Shown here in pieces: positions 24,863 through 33,254 of a stretch of 40,458 nt of DNA. Where the stretch lies: assembly GCF_049701115.1 (NCBI RefSeq), contig NZ_JBNATX010000016.1, positions 1 to 40,458 of the forward strand, given 5' to 3'. The translations under genes were made by a program, and so were the position numbers. Position 1 is the stretch's first letter. Every line of letters starts with the position of its first letter. The notes beneath the pieces were generated by a model. It saw nothing but the letters and a program-made list of their open reading frames with translations. It was not told where the DNA came from and searched no databases. Source of the DNA: Thermoanaerobacter sp049701115 (GTDB lineage Bacteria > Bacillota > Thermoanaerobacteria > Thermoanaerobacterales > Thermoanaerobacteraceae).

Positions 24863-27475
24863 ATGAAAAAGTATTGGAATATGTCAATAGAAGAAATAAA
24901 AAAAGAATTAGAAACTGATGATGTGTATGGGTTGACGCAAGAGCAAGTCAATGAGAGATTGTTAAAACACGGCAAGAACATTTTGAGAGAAAAGCAAAGA
25001 AAATCTGTATTCTCTTTATTTATTGAACAGTTTAAAGATTATATGGTCCTGATCCTTATAGTTGCGTCGATTATATCTTTCTTTCTTGGGGAGACGACGG
25101 ATGCGAGTATAATATTAGCTATTGTGATTTTAAATGCGTTGTTGGGAACGGTTCAGGAAAATAAAGCTGAGAAATCGCTTGAAGCTCTTAAGAAATTGTC
25201 TCAGCCCCTTGCAAAAGTAATAAGAGATGGAAAAGTAAGAGAGGTTGAAGCATCATCTCTTGTAGTAGGAGATGTAGTGTTAATAGAGGCAGGGAATATC
25301 ATACCTGCAGATGGGAGACTGGTAGAGGCTAAAAATCTTAAAGTAGATGAATCAATATTGACTGGTGAGTCAGTACCTGTTGAAAAAGTTGATACAGTAA
25401 TAGAAAAAGAGGATATACCTTTGGGTGACAGGTTTAATTTAGTTTACATGGGAACTACTGTTACTTACGGTAGAGGAAAATTTATTGTGACCGCTACGGG
25501 CATGGATACCGAAATGGGGAAAGTAGCCAGGTTAATAGAAAATGAAAGAGACGTTAAAACACCTCTTCAAATAAAGCTGGAAGAATTGGGTAAATATTTG
25601 GGGACAGCTGCCCTCATTATAAGTGGGATAATGTTTGGAGTAGGAGTGCTTCAAAAAAGGCCAATATTTGACATGTTTATGACGGCTGTTAGTCTTGCTG
25701 TTGCTGCGATTCCTGAGGGGCTTCCTGCCATTATAACTATTACCCTTGCTCTTGGTGTGCAGAAAATGAGCAAGAAAAATGCGATAATAAGAAAACTTCC
25801 GGCTGTAGAAACGCTTGGCAGTACAAGTGTTATTTGTTCTGACAAAACAGGAACCCTTACACAAAATAAGATGAGTGTTGTGAAGTTTTATGTTAATGAT
25901 AAAAAAGTGAATGTTCAAAAAGATGAATTAAAACAAGAAGATTATTTCCTTTTAAAGAATGCTGCATTATGTACTGATGCTTTTATAGATGAGGAAGGAA
26001 AAGGAATTGGCGATCCTACGGAAGTTGCGATTGTTGCTGCGTTAAATGATTTGGTAGGCTTAAAAAAAGCCGATATAGAAAAAGAATTTCCAAGAGTTGC
26101 AGAAATACCTTTTGATTCGGATAGAAAAATGATGTCAACAATACATACAGTGGATAAAGAAGGTTTTAGATTAATTACCAAGGGAGCGCCTGATAATATC
26201 ATAAAAAGGTGTAAATATATTTTGAAAGAAAATAAGATTTTACCCTTTGATGAAGTAGAAAAAAATAAACTAAGTTCTATCAACGAAGAAATGGGAAGAG
26301 AGGCTTTAAGAGTTATTGCAGTTGCGTATAAAGATATAAAAGAAATACCTGAAAATTTGAGTAGCGATGAAATGGAAAGAGATTTGATATTTATAGGGCT
26401 TATAGGTATGATAGATCCACCGCGAAGTGAAGCAAAACATTCAGTTGAGATATGCAAAAAAGCAGGAATAAAACCTGTTATGATAACAGGTGACCATAAG
26501 ATAACGGCTTCTGTGATAGCGAGAGAACTTGGAATTCTTGAGGATAATGATGAAGCAGTAACAGGTGAAGACCTTGACAGAATTTCTGATGACGAGTTGG
26601 CAGAAAGGATAAAAAGAATATCTGTTTTTGCAAGGGTATCTCCTGAGCACAAAATGAGAATTGTAAAAGCGTGGCAAAAAAAAGGTGCTGTTGTGGCAAT
26701 GACAGGTGATGGTGTGAATGACGCACCTGCCCTCAAACAAGCAGATATCGGAGTCGCAATGGGTATAACTGGTACTGATGTTGCAAAAGAAGCAGCAGAT
26801 ATGGTTTTAGCGGATGACAATTTTGCGACAATCGTTGCAGCAGTAGAAGAGGGTAGAACTATATTTGCAAATATAAAGAAAGCTATTCACTATTTATTAA
26901 GTTGCAATTTCGGTGAAATAGTTGCGCTCTTTATCGCTACAATACTAGGAATGCCAATGCCTTTAAAGCCTGTTCATATACTGTGGGTAAATCTTATAAC
27001 TGATAGTCTTCCGGCACTTGCTCTTGGATTTGAACCGCCGGAAAGAGATATAATGGAGAAGAAGCCCAGGCCAAAGGGGGAGAGTATTTTTGCAGGAGGG
27101 TTAGCTTATAGAATACTTTTTGAAGGTATGTTAATTGGACTCACAACATTAATTGCTTTTATGATAGGGCTTAAACAAAATATAGAAACTGCGAGGACTA
27201 TGGCTTTTGCGGTGCTTATTTTATCACAGCTTGCCCAAGCTTTAAATGTAAGGTCAGACAAGTCCATTTTTAAGATAGGATTGTTTACAAATAAGTACAT
27301 GATTCTTGCTTTGATAGTGGCGATTTTGTTACAGGTTATTCTGATTGTAACTCCTTTAAACGAAGTCTTTGGACTTAAAAATATTAATGTCTATGATTGG
27401 GATATAATTATTGCAATAGCAATTTTACCTCTTTTAGTAATGGAAGTGGTTAAATTTTTCAAAAAAGCGAATTGA
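24863..27475 (+). CDS. P2A-type cation-transporting ATPase (Ca2+/Mn2+ exporter type)
   Basis: This is an 870-residue P-type ATPase of the SERCA/PMR1-like class. It has the N-terminal cation-ATPase domain, TGES (residues 167-170), PEGL in M4 (284-287), the phosphorylated Asp327 in SDKTGTLT, TGDGVND in the hinge, and NLITDSLPALALG in M6. These are the motifs of Ca2+ and Mn2+ pumps. Because a Mn2+ riboswitch precedes it, export of excess Mn2+ is the likely main role; calcium transport is not excluded by sequence. ATG 24863 is used because GGAGGAG lies just upstream. No terminator follows; the next promoter begins at its stop. Confidence 0.93.
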   Translation: MKKYWNMSIEEIKKELETDDVYGLTQEQVNERLLKHGKNILREKQRKSVFSLFIEQFKDYMVLILIVASIISFFLGETTDASIILAIVILNALLGTVQENKAEKSLEALKKLSQPLAKVIRDGKVREVEASSLVVGDVVLIEAGNIIPADGRLVEAKNLKVDESILTGESVPVEKVDTVIEKEDIPLGDRFNLVYMGTTVTYGRGKFIVTATGMDTEMGKVARLIENERDVKTPLQIKLEELGKYLGTAALIISGIMFGVGVLQKRPIFDMFMTAVSLAVAAIPEGLPAIITITLALGVQKMSKKNAIIRKLPAVETLGSTSVICSDKTGTLTQNKMSVVKFYVNDKKVNVQKDELKQEDYFLLKNAALCTDAFIDEEGKGIGDPTEVAIVAALNDLVGLKKADIEKEFPRVAEIPFDSDRKMMSTIHTVDKEGFRLITKGAPDNIIKRCKYILKENKILPFDEVEKNKLSSINEEMGREALRVIAVAYKDIKEIPENLSSDEMERDLIFIGLIGMIDPPRSEAKHSVEICKKAGIKPVMITGDHKITASVIARELGILEDNDEAVTGEDLDRISDDELAERIKRISVFARVSPEHKMRIVKAWQKKGAVVAMTGDGVNDAPALKQADIGVAMGITGTDVAKEAADMVLADDNFATIVAAVEEGRTIFANIKKAIHYLLSCNFGEIVALFIATILGMPMPLKPVHILWVNLITDSLPALALGFEPPERDIMEKKPRPKGESIFAGGLAYRILFEGMLIGLTTLIAFMIGLKQNIETARTMAFAVLILSQLAQALNVRSDKSIFKIGLFTNKYMILALIVAILLQVILIVTPLNEVFGLKNINVYDWDIIIAIAILPLLVMEVVKFFKKAN

Positions 27476-27485
27476 CTTTTTATGC

Positions 27486-27514
27486 TAGACAAAATTAAAT
27501 TGAGTGAGTATAAT
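27486..27514 (+). promoter_or_regulatory. promoter of the 214-residue unknown gene
   Basis: TAGACA (27486-27491) and a perfect TATAAT (27509-27514) have 17-base spacing, 50 bases before the start codon. Confidence 0.65.
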
Positions 27515-27563
27515 AGGAAAGAGCCGAATTTTAATTTAAAAATAGAGCTTGGGTGAATTTGCG

Positions 27564-28208
27564 ATGAAGGTGGCATGGAGTGCGACCCACAGTGAGTTTT
27601 TGCTCTCAGATGGGTATTACTTTTCAGGCCTTCACAGAGAACTTTTAAAAAGAGGGATAGTGGTAGAAGAAGTAGGAGATTTTGAGAAATTGTTTCAATA
27701 CGATGTGGTAATATTTAATTATCCAGAAGACCCTTTTGATGAGAAAGAGAAGATGATTATAAAAAAAGCCCTAGAAAGTGGGAAGAAGAAAATAATCTTT
27801 GCATCCCACTTTAGAAATAAAGATGAAGTTTCAGAGATTTGTAATGGGGTTACAAAGGATTACGGAATATATGTACTTCCGGAAGGCGTAAAAGAAAAGG
27901 AGTTTTATCTAGAAGAAGACCCTTTCATAATAACTACTGACCAGATTTTCCTTTATTCTGAAGGAGTAAAGGAAATAGTCTTTCCTTATGCAGCTCCTAT
28001 AGAAATTAGGGACAGAGTAGAAGTAGTGTTAAAAGGGAGAAGTACCAGCTTTACAGATAGCAATGGGACTTCTCCCGTATTGATAGCACAGAAAAGTTTT
28101 GATTCTGGAAGTAAGCTTATAGTCTGTGGAAGCTGTATTTTTTGGGATAATTTTTCTCTATTTAAATTGGACAATCTGCAGTTTGTAGTAAACCTCATTT
28201 CACTTTAA
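27564..28208 (+). CDS. uncharacterised protein with a possible GATase-like fold
   Basis: I do not firmly recognise this 214-residue protein. It begins MKVAWSATHSEFLLSDGYYFSGLHRELLKRG and alternates short hydrophobic strands with helices (YDVVIFNYPEDPF, KKIIFASHF, KLIVCGSCIFWDN). This resembles a Rossmann or class I glutamine-amidotransferase-like (DUF4350-like) fold. There is no membrane span or signal peptide. The two cysteines near the end (CGSC) could bind metal or be redox-active, but this is guesswork. ATG 27564 is preferred, with GGGTGA seven bases upstream, over TTG 27549. Its last 14 bases overlap the convergent ABC-class ATPase gene. Confidence 0.7.
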   Translation: MKVAWSATHSEFLLSDGYYFSGLHRELLKRGIVVEEVGDFEKLFQYDVVIFNYPEDPFDEKEKMIIKKALESGKKKIIFASHFRNKDEVSEICNGVTKDYGIYVLPEGVKEKEFYLEEDPFIITTDQIFLYSEGVKEIVFPYAAPIEIRDRVEVVLKGRSTSFTDSNGTSPVLIAQKSFDSGSKLIVCGSCIFWDNFSLFKLDNLQFVVNLISL

Positions 28209-29892
28209 AGCTTCTTAACCTGTTGATGGCTGCTGCTACTTCTTGGATTCGAGGTAGAGCTAAATTGCCTGGGTGTTTCCCATAAAATGGGGAAACTATT
28301 TCCAGGCCTTTTTCGTTTATATCCTTGAATACTGCCTTTAAAATTTCTTTCAAACTTTTTTTCTCATCTATGTATTTTTCCATGTATCGTATTATTTCTG
28401 CTATGGCATTAGTCTGGCTCTTATCTACGATTTGTTCAACATAATCAAGTTCAATTTCTTCATATCCAAGGCGTATAGTTTCTTTGTCTTTTGATTTTAC
28501 TTTTTTCCCTTTTGCTCTAAGCCCTTCTTTGAGAGGTATTCGGTCTTTTACTGTAATAGGAGTGTTTCCTGACTCTATTTTCCTCTCTGTCTTTATTTCT
28601 TGTGCAATTTTCTTAGCTTCTTCAGTTACGTCAAAAGGCCTGTAATTGTGCATTTTTATGATGCAGTCTGCTACATCGAAATAATCTCCACTGCCACCCA
28701 TCACCAAGATGGTAGATATTTTATTCTGCTCATAAAGTTGCTTTACCCTATCTATAAAAGGTGTAATAGGCTCTTCATCTTTGGCTATTAATTTTTGCAT
28801 TCTGGCATCTCTTATCATGAAATTTGTAGCAGATGTATCCTCATCTAGAAGGAGAAGGCTGGTACCTATTTCAATAGCTTCAATTATGTTTGCTGCTTGA
28901 GAAGTACTACCGCTAGCATTTTCTGTAGAAAAAGAGGTGGTGTCCTCGCCGTTAGGTAAGTTTTTTATAAAAGCGCTTATATCTACTTTTTCTACCCGCC
29001 TTCCATCTTCTGCCCTTATTTTTACGGCATCTTCTACAGTTATTACAAATTCCCTTCCATCCCCCGGAATGTGATTGTAGATACCTCTTTCTAGGGCTTT
29101 AAGAAGGGTAGATTTTCCATGGTACCCTCCGCCGACAATAAGAGTGACTCCTTGAGGAATGCCCATTCCAGTTATTTCTCCTCTATTTGGGAGAGTTACA
29201 TTGACCCTTAGACTTTCAGGGGATTTGAAAGGCACTACGTTTTTGCCCTTCAAAGGTTTGTCGCTTACGCCGCTTTCCCTTGGAAGTATTGACCCATCCG
29301 CTACAAAAGCCACAAGCCCTAATTTTTTTAGAAGATTTCTTAGATAGTCCTGGTCTTCTACAGTGGTGACCCAAAGCCATATTTTATCTAGATTTAAATT
29401 TTTCTTTAAAAGACCCTTTTCCACGATTTGAGGTATAAAATCTAAAAATTGTGTCAAAGCTCCTCTTCCATTTATTTTTCTTCCAAAAGCGGGAAGACCA
29501 ACGCTCATCCTCGCTTCTATATGGTTTTCTGTTACTACCATTGCGCTTCTTTTTAATATTTCCTGTCCTCCTCTGTCTATGTATATATTACCGCTATGAC
29601 CCGTTCCTTTTATTGAAGGGAGCTTTTCTATTACTTGAGCAACTGACCTTGCTAAAAAATCTTCCAGTGCTACTTGCCTAGAGGAGTTACTAAAAAACTC
29701 CTTTTCAAAGCCTGATATAGACTGGGGAATCCGTACCCTAATTCTTGAGGGTGGAGCAAAAGGGTCTGGTTGGACATGATCTATATAAAGTGTAAATTTT
29801 TCAAACTGATATTCTCCTTCTATTTCTTTATAAGCTTTATATCCCTTCCCATCGATTTTTTTTATTATTTTTTCTAGTTGTTCTTTTGTCAT
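28195..29892 (-). CDS. ABC-class P-loop ATPase, COG3044 type
   Basis: This 565-residue soluble protein belongs to the 'predicted ATPase of the ABC class' family, whose cellular role is unknown. Walker A is GGGYHGKST (residues 254-262). An unusual signature loop, ASGSTSQA, lies near 326-333. Walker B is LLLLDEDTSAT (about 347-357), followed by a probable switch region LVMGGSGDYFDVAD. There is no transmembrane domain. The N-terminal 220 residues are family-specific and the C-terminus is rich in Lys and Glu. ATG 29892 is preferred because AAGGAG lies nine bases upstream. The gene runs against the 214-residue unknown gene and overlaps its end. Confidence 0.87.
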   Translation of the reverse strand: MTKEQLEKIIKKIDGKGYKAYKEIEGEYQFEKFTLYIDHVQPDPFAPPSRIRVRIPQSISGFEKEFFSNSSRQVALEDFLARSVAQVIEKLPSIKGTGHSGNIYIDRGGQEILKRSAMVVTENHIEARMSVGLPAFGRKINGRGALTQFLDFIPQIVEKGLLKKNLNLDKIWLWVTTVEDQDYLRNLLKKLGLVAFVADGSILPRESGVSDKPLKGKNVVPFKSPESLRVNVTLPNRGEITGMGIPQGVTLIVGGGYHGKSTLLKALERGIYNHIPGDGREFVITVEDAVKIRAEDGRRVEKVDISAFIKNLPNGEDTTSFSTENASGSTSQAANIIEAIEIGTSLLLLDEDTSATNFMIRDARMQKLIAKDEEPITPFIDRVKQLYEQNKISTILVMGGSGDYFDVADCIIKMHNYRPFDVTEEAKKIAQEIKTERKIESGNTPITVKDRIPLKEGLRAKGKKVKSKDKETIRLGYEEIELDYVEQIVDKSQTNAIAEIIRYMEKYIDEKKSLKEILKAVFKDINEKGLEIVSPFYGKHPGNLALPRIQEVAAAINRLRSFKVK

Positions 29893-29962
29893 CTCCTTCA
29901 ACTCCTTTTGCAAGTGTCTTAATAATTAGTTTAATACTTTTTAGAAATAAATTCAAAAGCTT

Positions 29963-29989
29963 TTGACCTTGCCTTAAAAGTGATATAAT
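29963..29989 (+). promoter_or_regulatory. probable promoter of the SGNH/transglutaminase operon
   Basis: TTGACC (29963-29968) and TATAAT (29984-29989) are only 15 bases apart, a short spacing. The start codon follows 34 bases later. Confidence 0.5.
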
Positions 29990-30023
29990 GATAGTGGGAT
30001 TAAATTCCTTGAGGTGGTAAATA

Positions 30024-30761
30024 ATGACACGAGAAAGCTATTCAATATTGCTCGCAGGAGATTCTATATCAAAAGGTGTGATATTGGAAGAAAAGAGGAA
30101 TAGATACATAGTTACAGATGAAAACTATGTCAATATTGTGAAAGAAAAGATAAAAGGTACGGTTAAGAATATATCTAAGTTTGGAGCAACTATTTTAAAA
30201 GGGATAGAAATGGTGGATAGGGAATTTAAAAAAGAAAAGCCCGATATAATTGTATTAGAATTTGGAGGAAATGACTGCGATTTTAACTGGGAGGAAGTAG
30301 CTAAAAAACCCGGTGAAGAACATTTTCCCAAAACCGGTTATCATCTATTCATTCAAAAACTTAAAGAAATCATCGAATTCTCTCGCGATTTTGGAGTAAT
30401 TCCTGTGCTTATGACCTTACCTCCTTTGGATGCAGATAGGTATCTTAAATGGATCAGTAAAATGAACAAAGAAATGGAGCAAAATATCCTTACATGGCTT
30501 GGTAGTGTGACGAAAATATATTGGTGGCATGAAAAATACGATTCAGCAATACGGATGGTGGCAGAACATACAAATACTCTTTTGATAGATTTACGAACGG
30601 CTTTTTTACATCAATCTGATTTTAGAAATTTCCTCTGCAAAGATGGGATTCATCCGAATGAAGAGGGGCATAAAATAATGGCTTCGAAAATAATTGAATA
30701 TTTAGAGTGTCATTATCCTTATATTTTAAAGAACTTTAAAAATATGAGAGGGGGATTTTAA
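30024..30761 (+). CDS. SGNH/GDSL-family hydrolase, apparently cytosolic
   Basis: This 245-residue protein has all the SGNH blocks. Block I is LLAGDSISKG with nucleophile Ser14; a Gly (block II) lies in the SKFGATI region; block III is FGGNDCDF with Asn83; block V is DGIHPNEEGH with Asp206 and His209. It is probably an esterase, lipase or carbohydrate deacetylase; the substrate cannot be read from the sequence. There is no signal peptide or membrane anchor, so it should act in the cytoplasm. GAGGTGG precedes ATG 30024. Its TAA overlaps the ATG of the next gene by one base, so the two are probably coupled. Confidence 0.88.
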   Translation: MTRESYSILLAGDSISKGVILEEKRNRYIVTDENYVNIVKEKIKGTVKNISKFGATILKGIEMVDREFKKEKPDIIVLEFGGNDCDFNWEEVAKKPGEEHFPKTGYHLFIQKLKEIIEFSRDFGVIPVLMTLPPLDADRYLKWISKMNKEMEQNILTWLGSVTKIYWWHEKYDSAIRMVAEHTNTLLIDLRTAFLHQSDFRNFLCKDGIHPNEEGHKIMASKIIEYLECHYPYILKNFKNMRGGF

Positions 30762-32083
30762 TGGATTTTATGAATGTACCTCTTCCGGAAGAGATCGAAA
30801 GAGAGGAGGGATTAGGGAATTATGACAGGGCTTTAAAGCTTATTGACGGATGGCTAAAGAAGGACATTCCTACGTGGCTTAAAAAAAGACTTGACTTTGA
30901 AAAGTATAGGATAAAACTTCTTCTTTCAAGCTACCCTTACGTGGAAGAGGAGGCAATTGAAAGAGGAAAAGAAATAATAAAGGATTTTACTGAAGAGGAG
31001 TTTTATGAGCTTTTTAAAGAAGGGCTTATTGATTACATCGTTGTGGATGGAGTGAAAAAGTATGAAAGAAGGTATGCATACAATATAGGCTATGCTCTTC
31101 CTGAGTATAAAGAGAGGATAAAAAGGTCTGAAAGCATAGAAAAGGACAGAAAATTACTCGAGGATAGGCTTAGTAGTCTGATAAAAGGAGATAAGCCAGA
31201 GGAATATAGAATTAAAGCGCGGTTAAGTTTAAAAGTACAAGAGGATGTAAAAGATGAGGTAAGAGTATGGCTTCCTTTCCCTAAAGAAGAGTTTCAGCAA
31301 AAAGATGTGAAACTTATATCAAAGAGCCATGAAAAATACATACTTGCTCCCAGTGAAGCTCCTCAAAGGACGATTTACTTTGAAGGGAAAAGCTCGGAGG
31401 AGTATTTTGTGGAATTTGAATATACCATAACAGAGTGGGTAAATAAAGTGGAACCTGAAAAAATCCCAGAAGCAAAGGGCAGTGTTTTTCTAGAAGAACA
31501 ACCTCCGCACATAGTTTTTACTCCTTATCTTAAAAAGCTTGCTTACGAAATTGTAGGAGATGAGAAGAATCCATATTATAAAGCTAAAAAAGTATACGAT
31601 TGGATTACTTTAAATGTAAATTATTCTTACGTTAAACCTTACGCCATTTATGACAATATATCTCAGTTTGTCGCTTCTAATTTGAAGGGGGATTGCGGTT
31701 TTCAAGCACTTTTATTCATAACCCTCTGTAGAATTGTGGGGGTACCTGCAAGATGGCAGTCTGGATGGTACATAAGTCCCTTCTTTACATCTCCCCATGA
31801 TTGGGCGCTGTTTTTTGTACCACCTTACGGCTGGTTGCCTGCAGACCTTTCTTTTGGAGGCCGTTACAAGACGAAGGAAGAGTTTCGCAATTTCTACTTT
31901 GGGAATTTGGATGGGTTTAGAATGGTGGCTAATAGTGATTTTATGAAAGATTTTATTCCATCTAAAACTCATTGGAGAAGTGACCCTTGTGATAACCAGG
32001 TAGGTGAAGTGGAGACAGTGTATAACAATATTTACAATTTTTTATATGAAATAAATATTTTGGAGTTTAATTCCACAAATTAA
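30761..32083 (+). CDS. transglutaminase-like (papain-fold) domain protein, apparently cytosolic
   Basis: This 440-residue protein has three parts. Residues 1-140 are a charged helical N-terminal region. About 145-225 is a beta-rich segment (IKARLSLKVQEDVKDEVRVWLPFP) like the domain preceding the catalytic core in many bacterial transglutaminase-like proteins. The core at about 255-400 carries the triad Cys312 (KGDCGFQALLF), His346 (SPHDWALFF) and Asp362 (LPADLSFGG). Members of this group can be proteases, cross-linking enzymes or amidases, so the activity is open. There is no signal peptide. It overlaps the SGNH hydrolase stop codon by one base, suggesting a joint function. Confidence 0.87.
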   Translation: MDFMNVPLPEEIEREEGLGNYDRALKLIDGWLKKDIPTWLKKRLDFEKYRIKLLLSSYPYVEEEAIERGKEIIKDFTEEEFYELFKEGLIDYIVVDGVKKYERRYAYNIGYALPEYKERIKRSESIEKDRKLLEDRLSSLIKGDKPEEYRIKARLSLKVQEDVKDEVRVWLPFPKEEFQQKDVKLISKSHEKYILAPSEAPQRTIYFEGKSSEEYFVEFEYTITEWVNKVEPEKIPEAKGSVFLEEQPPHIVFTPYLKKLAYEIVGDEKNPYYKAKKVYDWITLNVNYSYVKPYAIYDNISQFVASNLKGDCGFQALLFITLCRIVGVPARWQSGWYISPFFTSPHDWALFFVPPYGWLPADLSFGGRYKTKEEFRNFYFGNLDGFRMVANSDFMKDFIPSKTHWRSDPCDNQVGEVETVYNNIYNFLYEINILEFNSTN

Positions 32084-32096
32084 TGATTGTGTTCAC

Positions 32097-32125
32097 TTGA
32101 CATGTGAGAGATTCTCTGATAAAAT
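32097..32125 (+). promoter_or_regulatory. strong promoter before tadA
   Basis: A perfect TTGACA (32097-32102) and TAAAAT (32120-32125) have 17-base spacing. It lies 25 bases before tadA and may also drive the two tRNAs and the SRP RNA downstream. Confidence 0.8.
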
Positions 32126-32150
32126 ACATTCATGCAGAGAGTGAAAAGCA

Positions 32151-32597
32151 ATGGCAAATAAATTTATGGAGGAGGCCTTGAAAGAAGCTAAAAAAAGCTT
32201 CGAATTAGGCGAAGTTCCTGTCGGAGCTGTCATAGTGAAAGATGGGGAAATAATAGCAAGAGGACATAATCAAAAAGAATCGTCAAACGATGCGACAGCT
32301 CATGCAGAAATAATTGCCATAAGAGAAGCCTGCAAAAGGTTGGGGAGTTGGAGGCTTGAAGATTGTAGCCTATATGTTACCATGGAGCCCTGCCCTATGT
32401 GTGCGGGTGCTATTGTAGAAGCCCGAATAAAAAGGGTTTATATAGGGACAGAGAGTCCGAAAACAGGAGCAGCTGGTTCTGTAATAAATATCTTAAATAA
32501 TAAAGATCTGGGAACTAACACCGAAGTTTACTTTGGAATAATGGAAGAAGAAGCTAAAGAACTCTTAAAGAAGTTTTTTGAAAATTTAAGAGAGTAA
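32151..32597 (+). CDS. tadA: tRNA-specific adenosine deaminase
   Basis: This Zn-dependent deaminase converts A34 to inosine in tRNA-Arg(ACG). The 148-residue protein shows the cytidine-deaminase-fold zinc site: His51 and the catalytic Glu53 in TAHAEIIAIREA, and Cys81 and Cys84 in EPCPMCAGAI. The usual TadA N-terminus (FMEEALKEAKKSFELGEVPVGAVIV) is present. Its substrate tRNA-Arg(ACG) is encoded at 24546. In B. subtilis the homologue yaaJ also lies directly before the SRP RNA gene and dnaX. Only four bases separate its stop from the first tRNA-Ser. Confidence 0.95.
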   Translation: MANKFMEEALKEAKKSFELGEVPVGAVIVKDGEIIARGHNQKESSNDATAHAEIIAIREACKRLGSWRLEDCSLYVTMEPCPMCAGAIVEARIKRVYIGTESPKTGAAGSVINILNNKDLGTNTEVYFGIMEEEAKELLKKFFENLRE

Positions 32598-32601
32598 GTG
32601 C

Positions 32602-32692
32602 GGAGAGATGGCTGAGTGGTCGAAAGCGCTCGCCTCGAAAGCGAGTGGGCGAATTTTTCGCCTCGAGGGTTCAAATCCCTCTCTCTCCGCCA
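32602..32692 (+). tRNA. tRNA-Ser(CGA)
   Basis: Acceptor arms GGAGAGA/TCTCTCC, an encoded GCCA end and a long variable arm (GGGCGAATTTTTCGCC) are present. Anticodon stem-loop CTCGC-CTCGAAA-GCGAG has anticodon CGA at 32636-32638. It begins four bases after the tadA stop codon. Confidence 0.97.
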
Positions 32693-32704
32693 TTAAAAGA
32701 CCGC

Positions 32705-32798
32705 GGAGAGATGACCGAGTGGTCGAAGGTGCACGACTGGAAATCGTGTGTACCCCTAAAAAGGGGTACCGAGGGTTCGAATCCCTCTCTCTCCGCCA
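32705..32798 (+). tRNA. tRNA-Ser(GGA)
   Basis: Acceptor arms GGAGAGA/TCTCTCC, an encoded GCCA end and a long variable arm (TACCCCTAAAAAGGGGTA) are present. Anticodon stem-loop CACGA-CTGGAAA-TCGTG has anticodon GGA at 32739-32741. It reads UCC/UCU and is therefore the tRNA expected to bind the UCC specifier of the serS T-box. Confidence 0.97.
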
Positions 32799-32819
32799 TT
32801 TAATTTAGAAAAGCAAATT

Positions 32820-33094
32820 GGGGCCGTACTAGACGGGGAGGTAGCGGTGCCCTGTAACCTGCAACCCGCTATAGCAGGGTCGAATTCCCAGGCTGAGGCC
32901 TTGTCTTTGTAAGGTCTGGCGCAAGTAAGTGGCGTTGATACTTGAGTCCTGCGCAACGGAGATTTGCAAACCCCGTCAGGTCCGGAAGGAAGCAGCGGTA
33001 AGCAAACACCTCCGTGTGCCGCAGGGGCGCTTGAGTGGAGCTAACTGCTTGCGTAACGCTTATGGGGACGGGTCGAAGCTGGGTGTACGGCCCC
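32820..33094 (+). ncRNA. ffs: signal recognition particle RNA, long Gram-positive type
   Basis: The complementary ends GGGGCCGTAC (32820) and GTACGGCCCC (ending 33094) define an RNA of about 275 bases, like the B. subtilis scRNA, which keeps the Alu domain. The universal Ffh-binding helix 8 is at about 32975-33001 (GTCAGGTCCGGAAGGAAGC, with the GGAA tetraloop). The Alu-like 5' part contains GGGGAGGTAGCGGTGCCCTG. It starts 21 bases after tRNA-Ser(GGA) with no visible promoter between them. No clear hairpin terminator follows. Confidence 0.95.
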
Positions 33095-33181
33095 TATATT
33101 TATGCCCTTTTAATGTAAAAATTTTACTTATTTTCCTTTAAAAATCTTTAAACATTTGCTCCTTTATCTAAAATTAATAGC

Positions 33182-33208
33182 TTAAGATTGAGATTTTTTT
33201 GCCGAAAT
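33182..33208 (+). promoter_or_regulatory. possible sigma-28 (SigD/FliA-type) promoter
   Basis: GCCGAAAT at 33201-33208 resembles the sigma-28 -10 element (GCCGATAA/T). TTAA at 33182-33185 lies 15 bases upstream, where TAAA is expected. The next start codon is 47 bases downstream. No good sigma-A promoter was found for this gene. Confidence 0.4.
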
Positions 33209-33254
33209 AAAATGAGGGGTATATATTTTCACATAAGAGAAAATGGAGGAGCTT

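Noticed and set aside
25942..26820. 292-codon minus-strand frame inside the P-type ATPase
   Set aside because: Ser/Ile/Phe-rich shadow of the ATPase frame; no ribosome site, and the forward protein has complete motifs.
27472..27477. TTGACT at the end of the ATPase gene as a -35 box
   Set aside because: It is 31 bases from the TATAAT at 27509; TAGACA at 27486 has the correct spacing.
32608..33141. Open frames over the tRNA-Ser pair and SRP RNA
   Set aside because: They translate structured RNA genes; the repeated SNPSLS-like peptides come from the conserved T arms.
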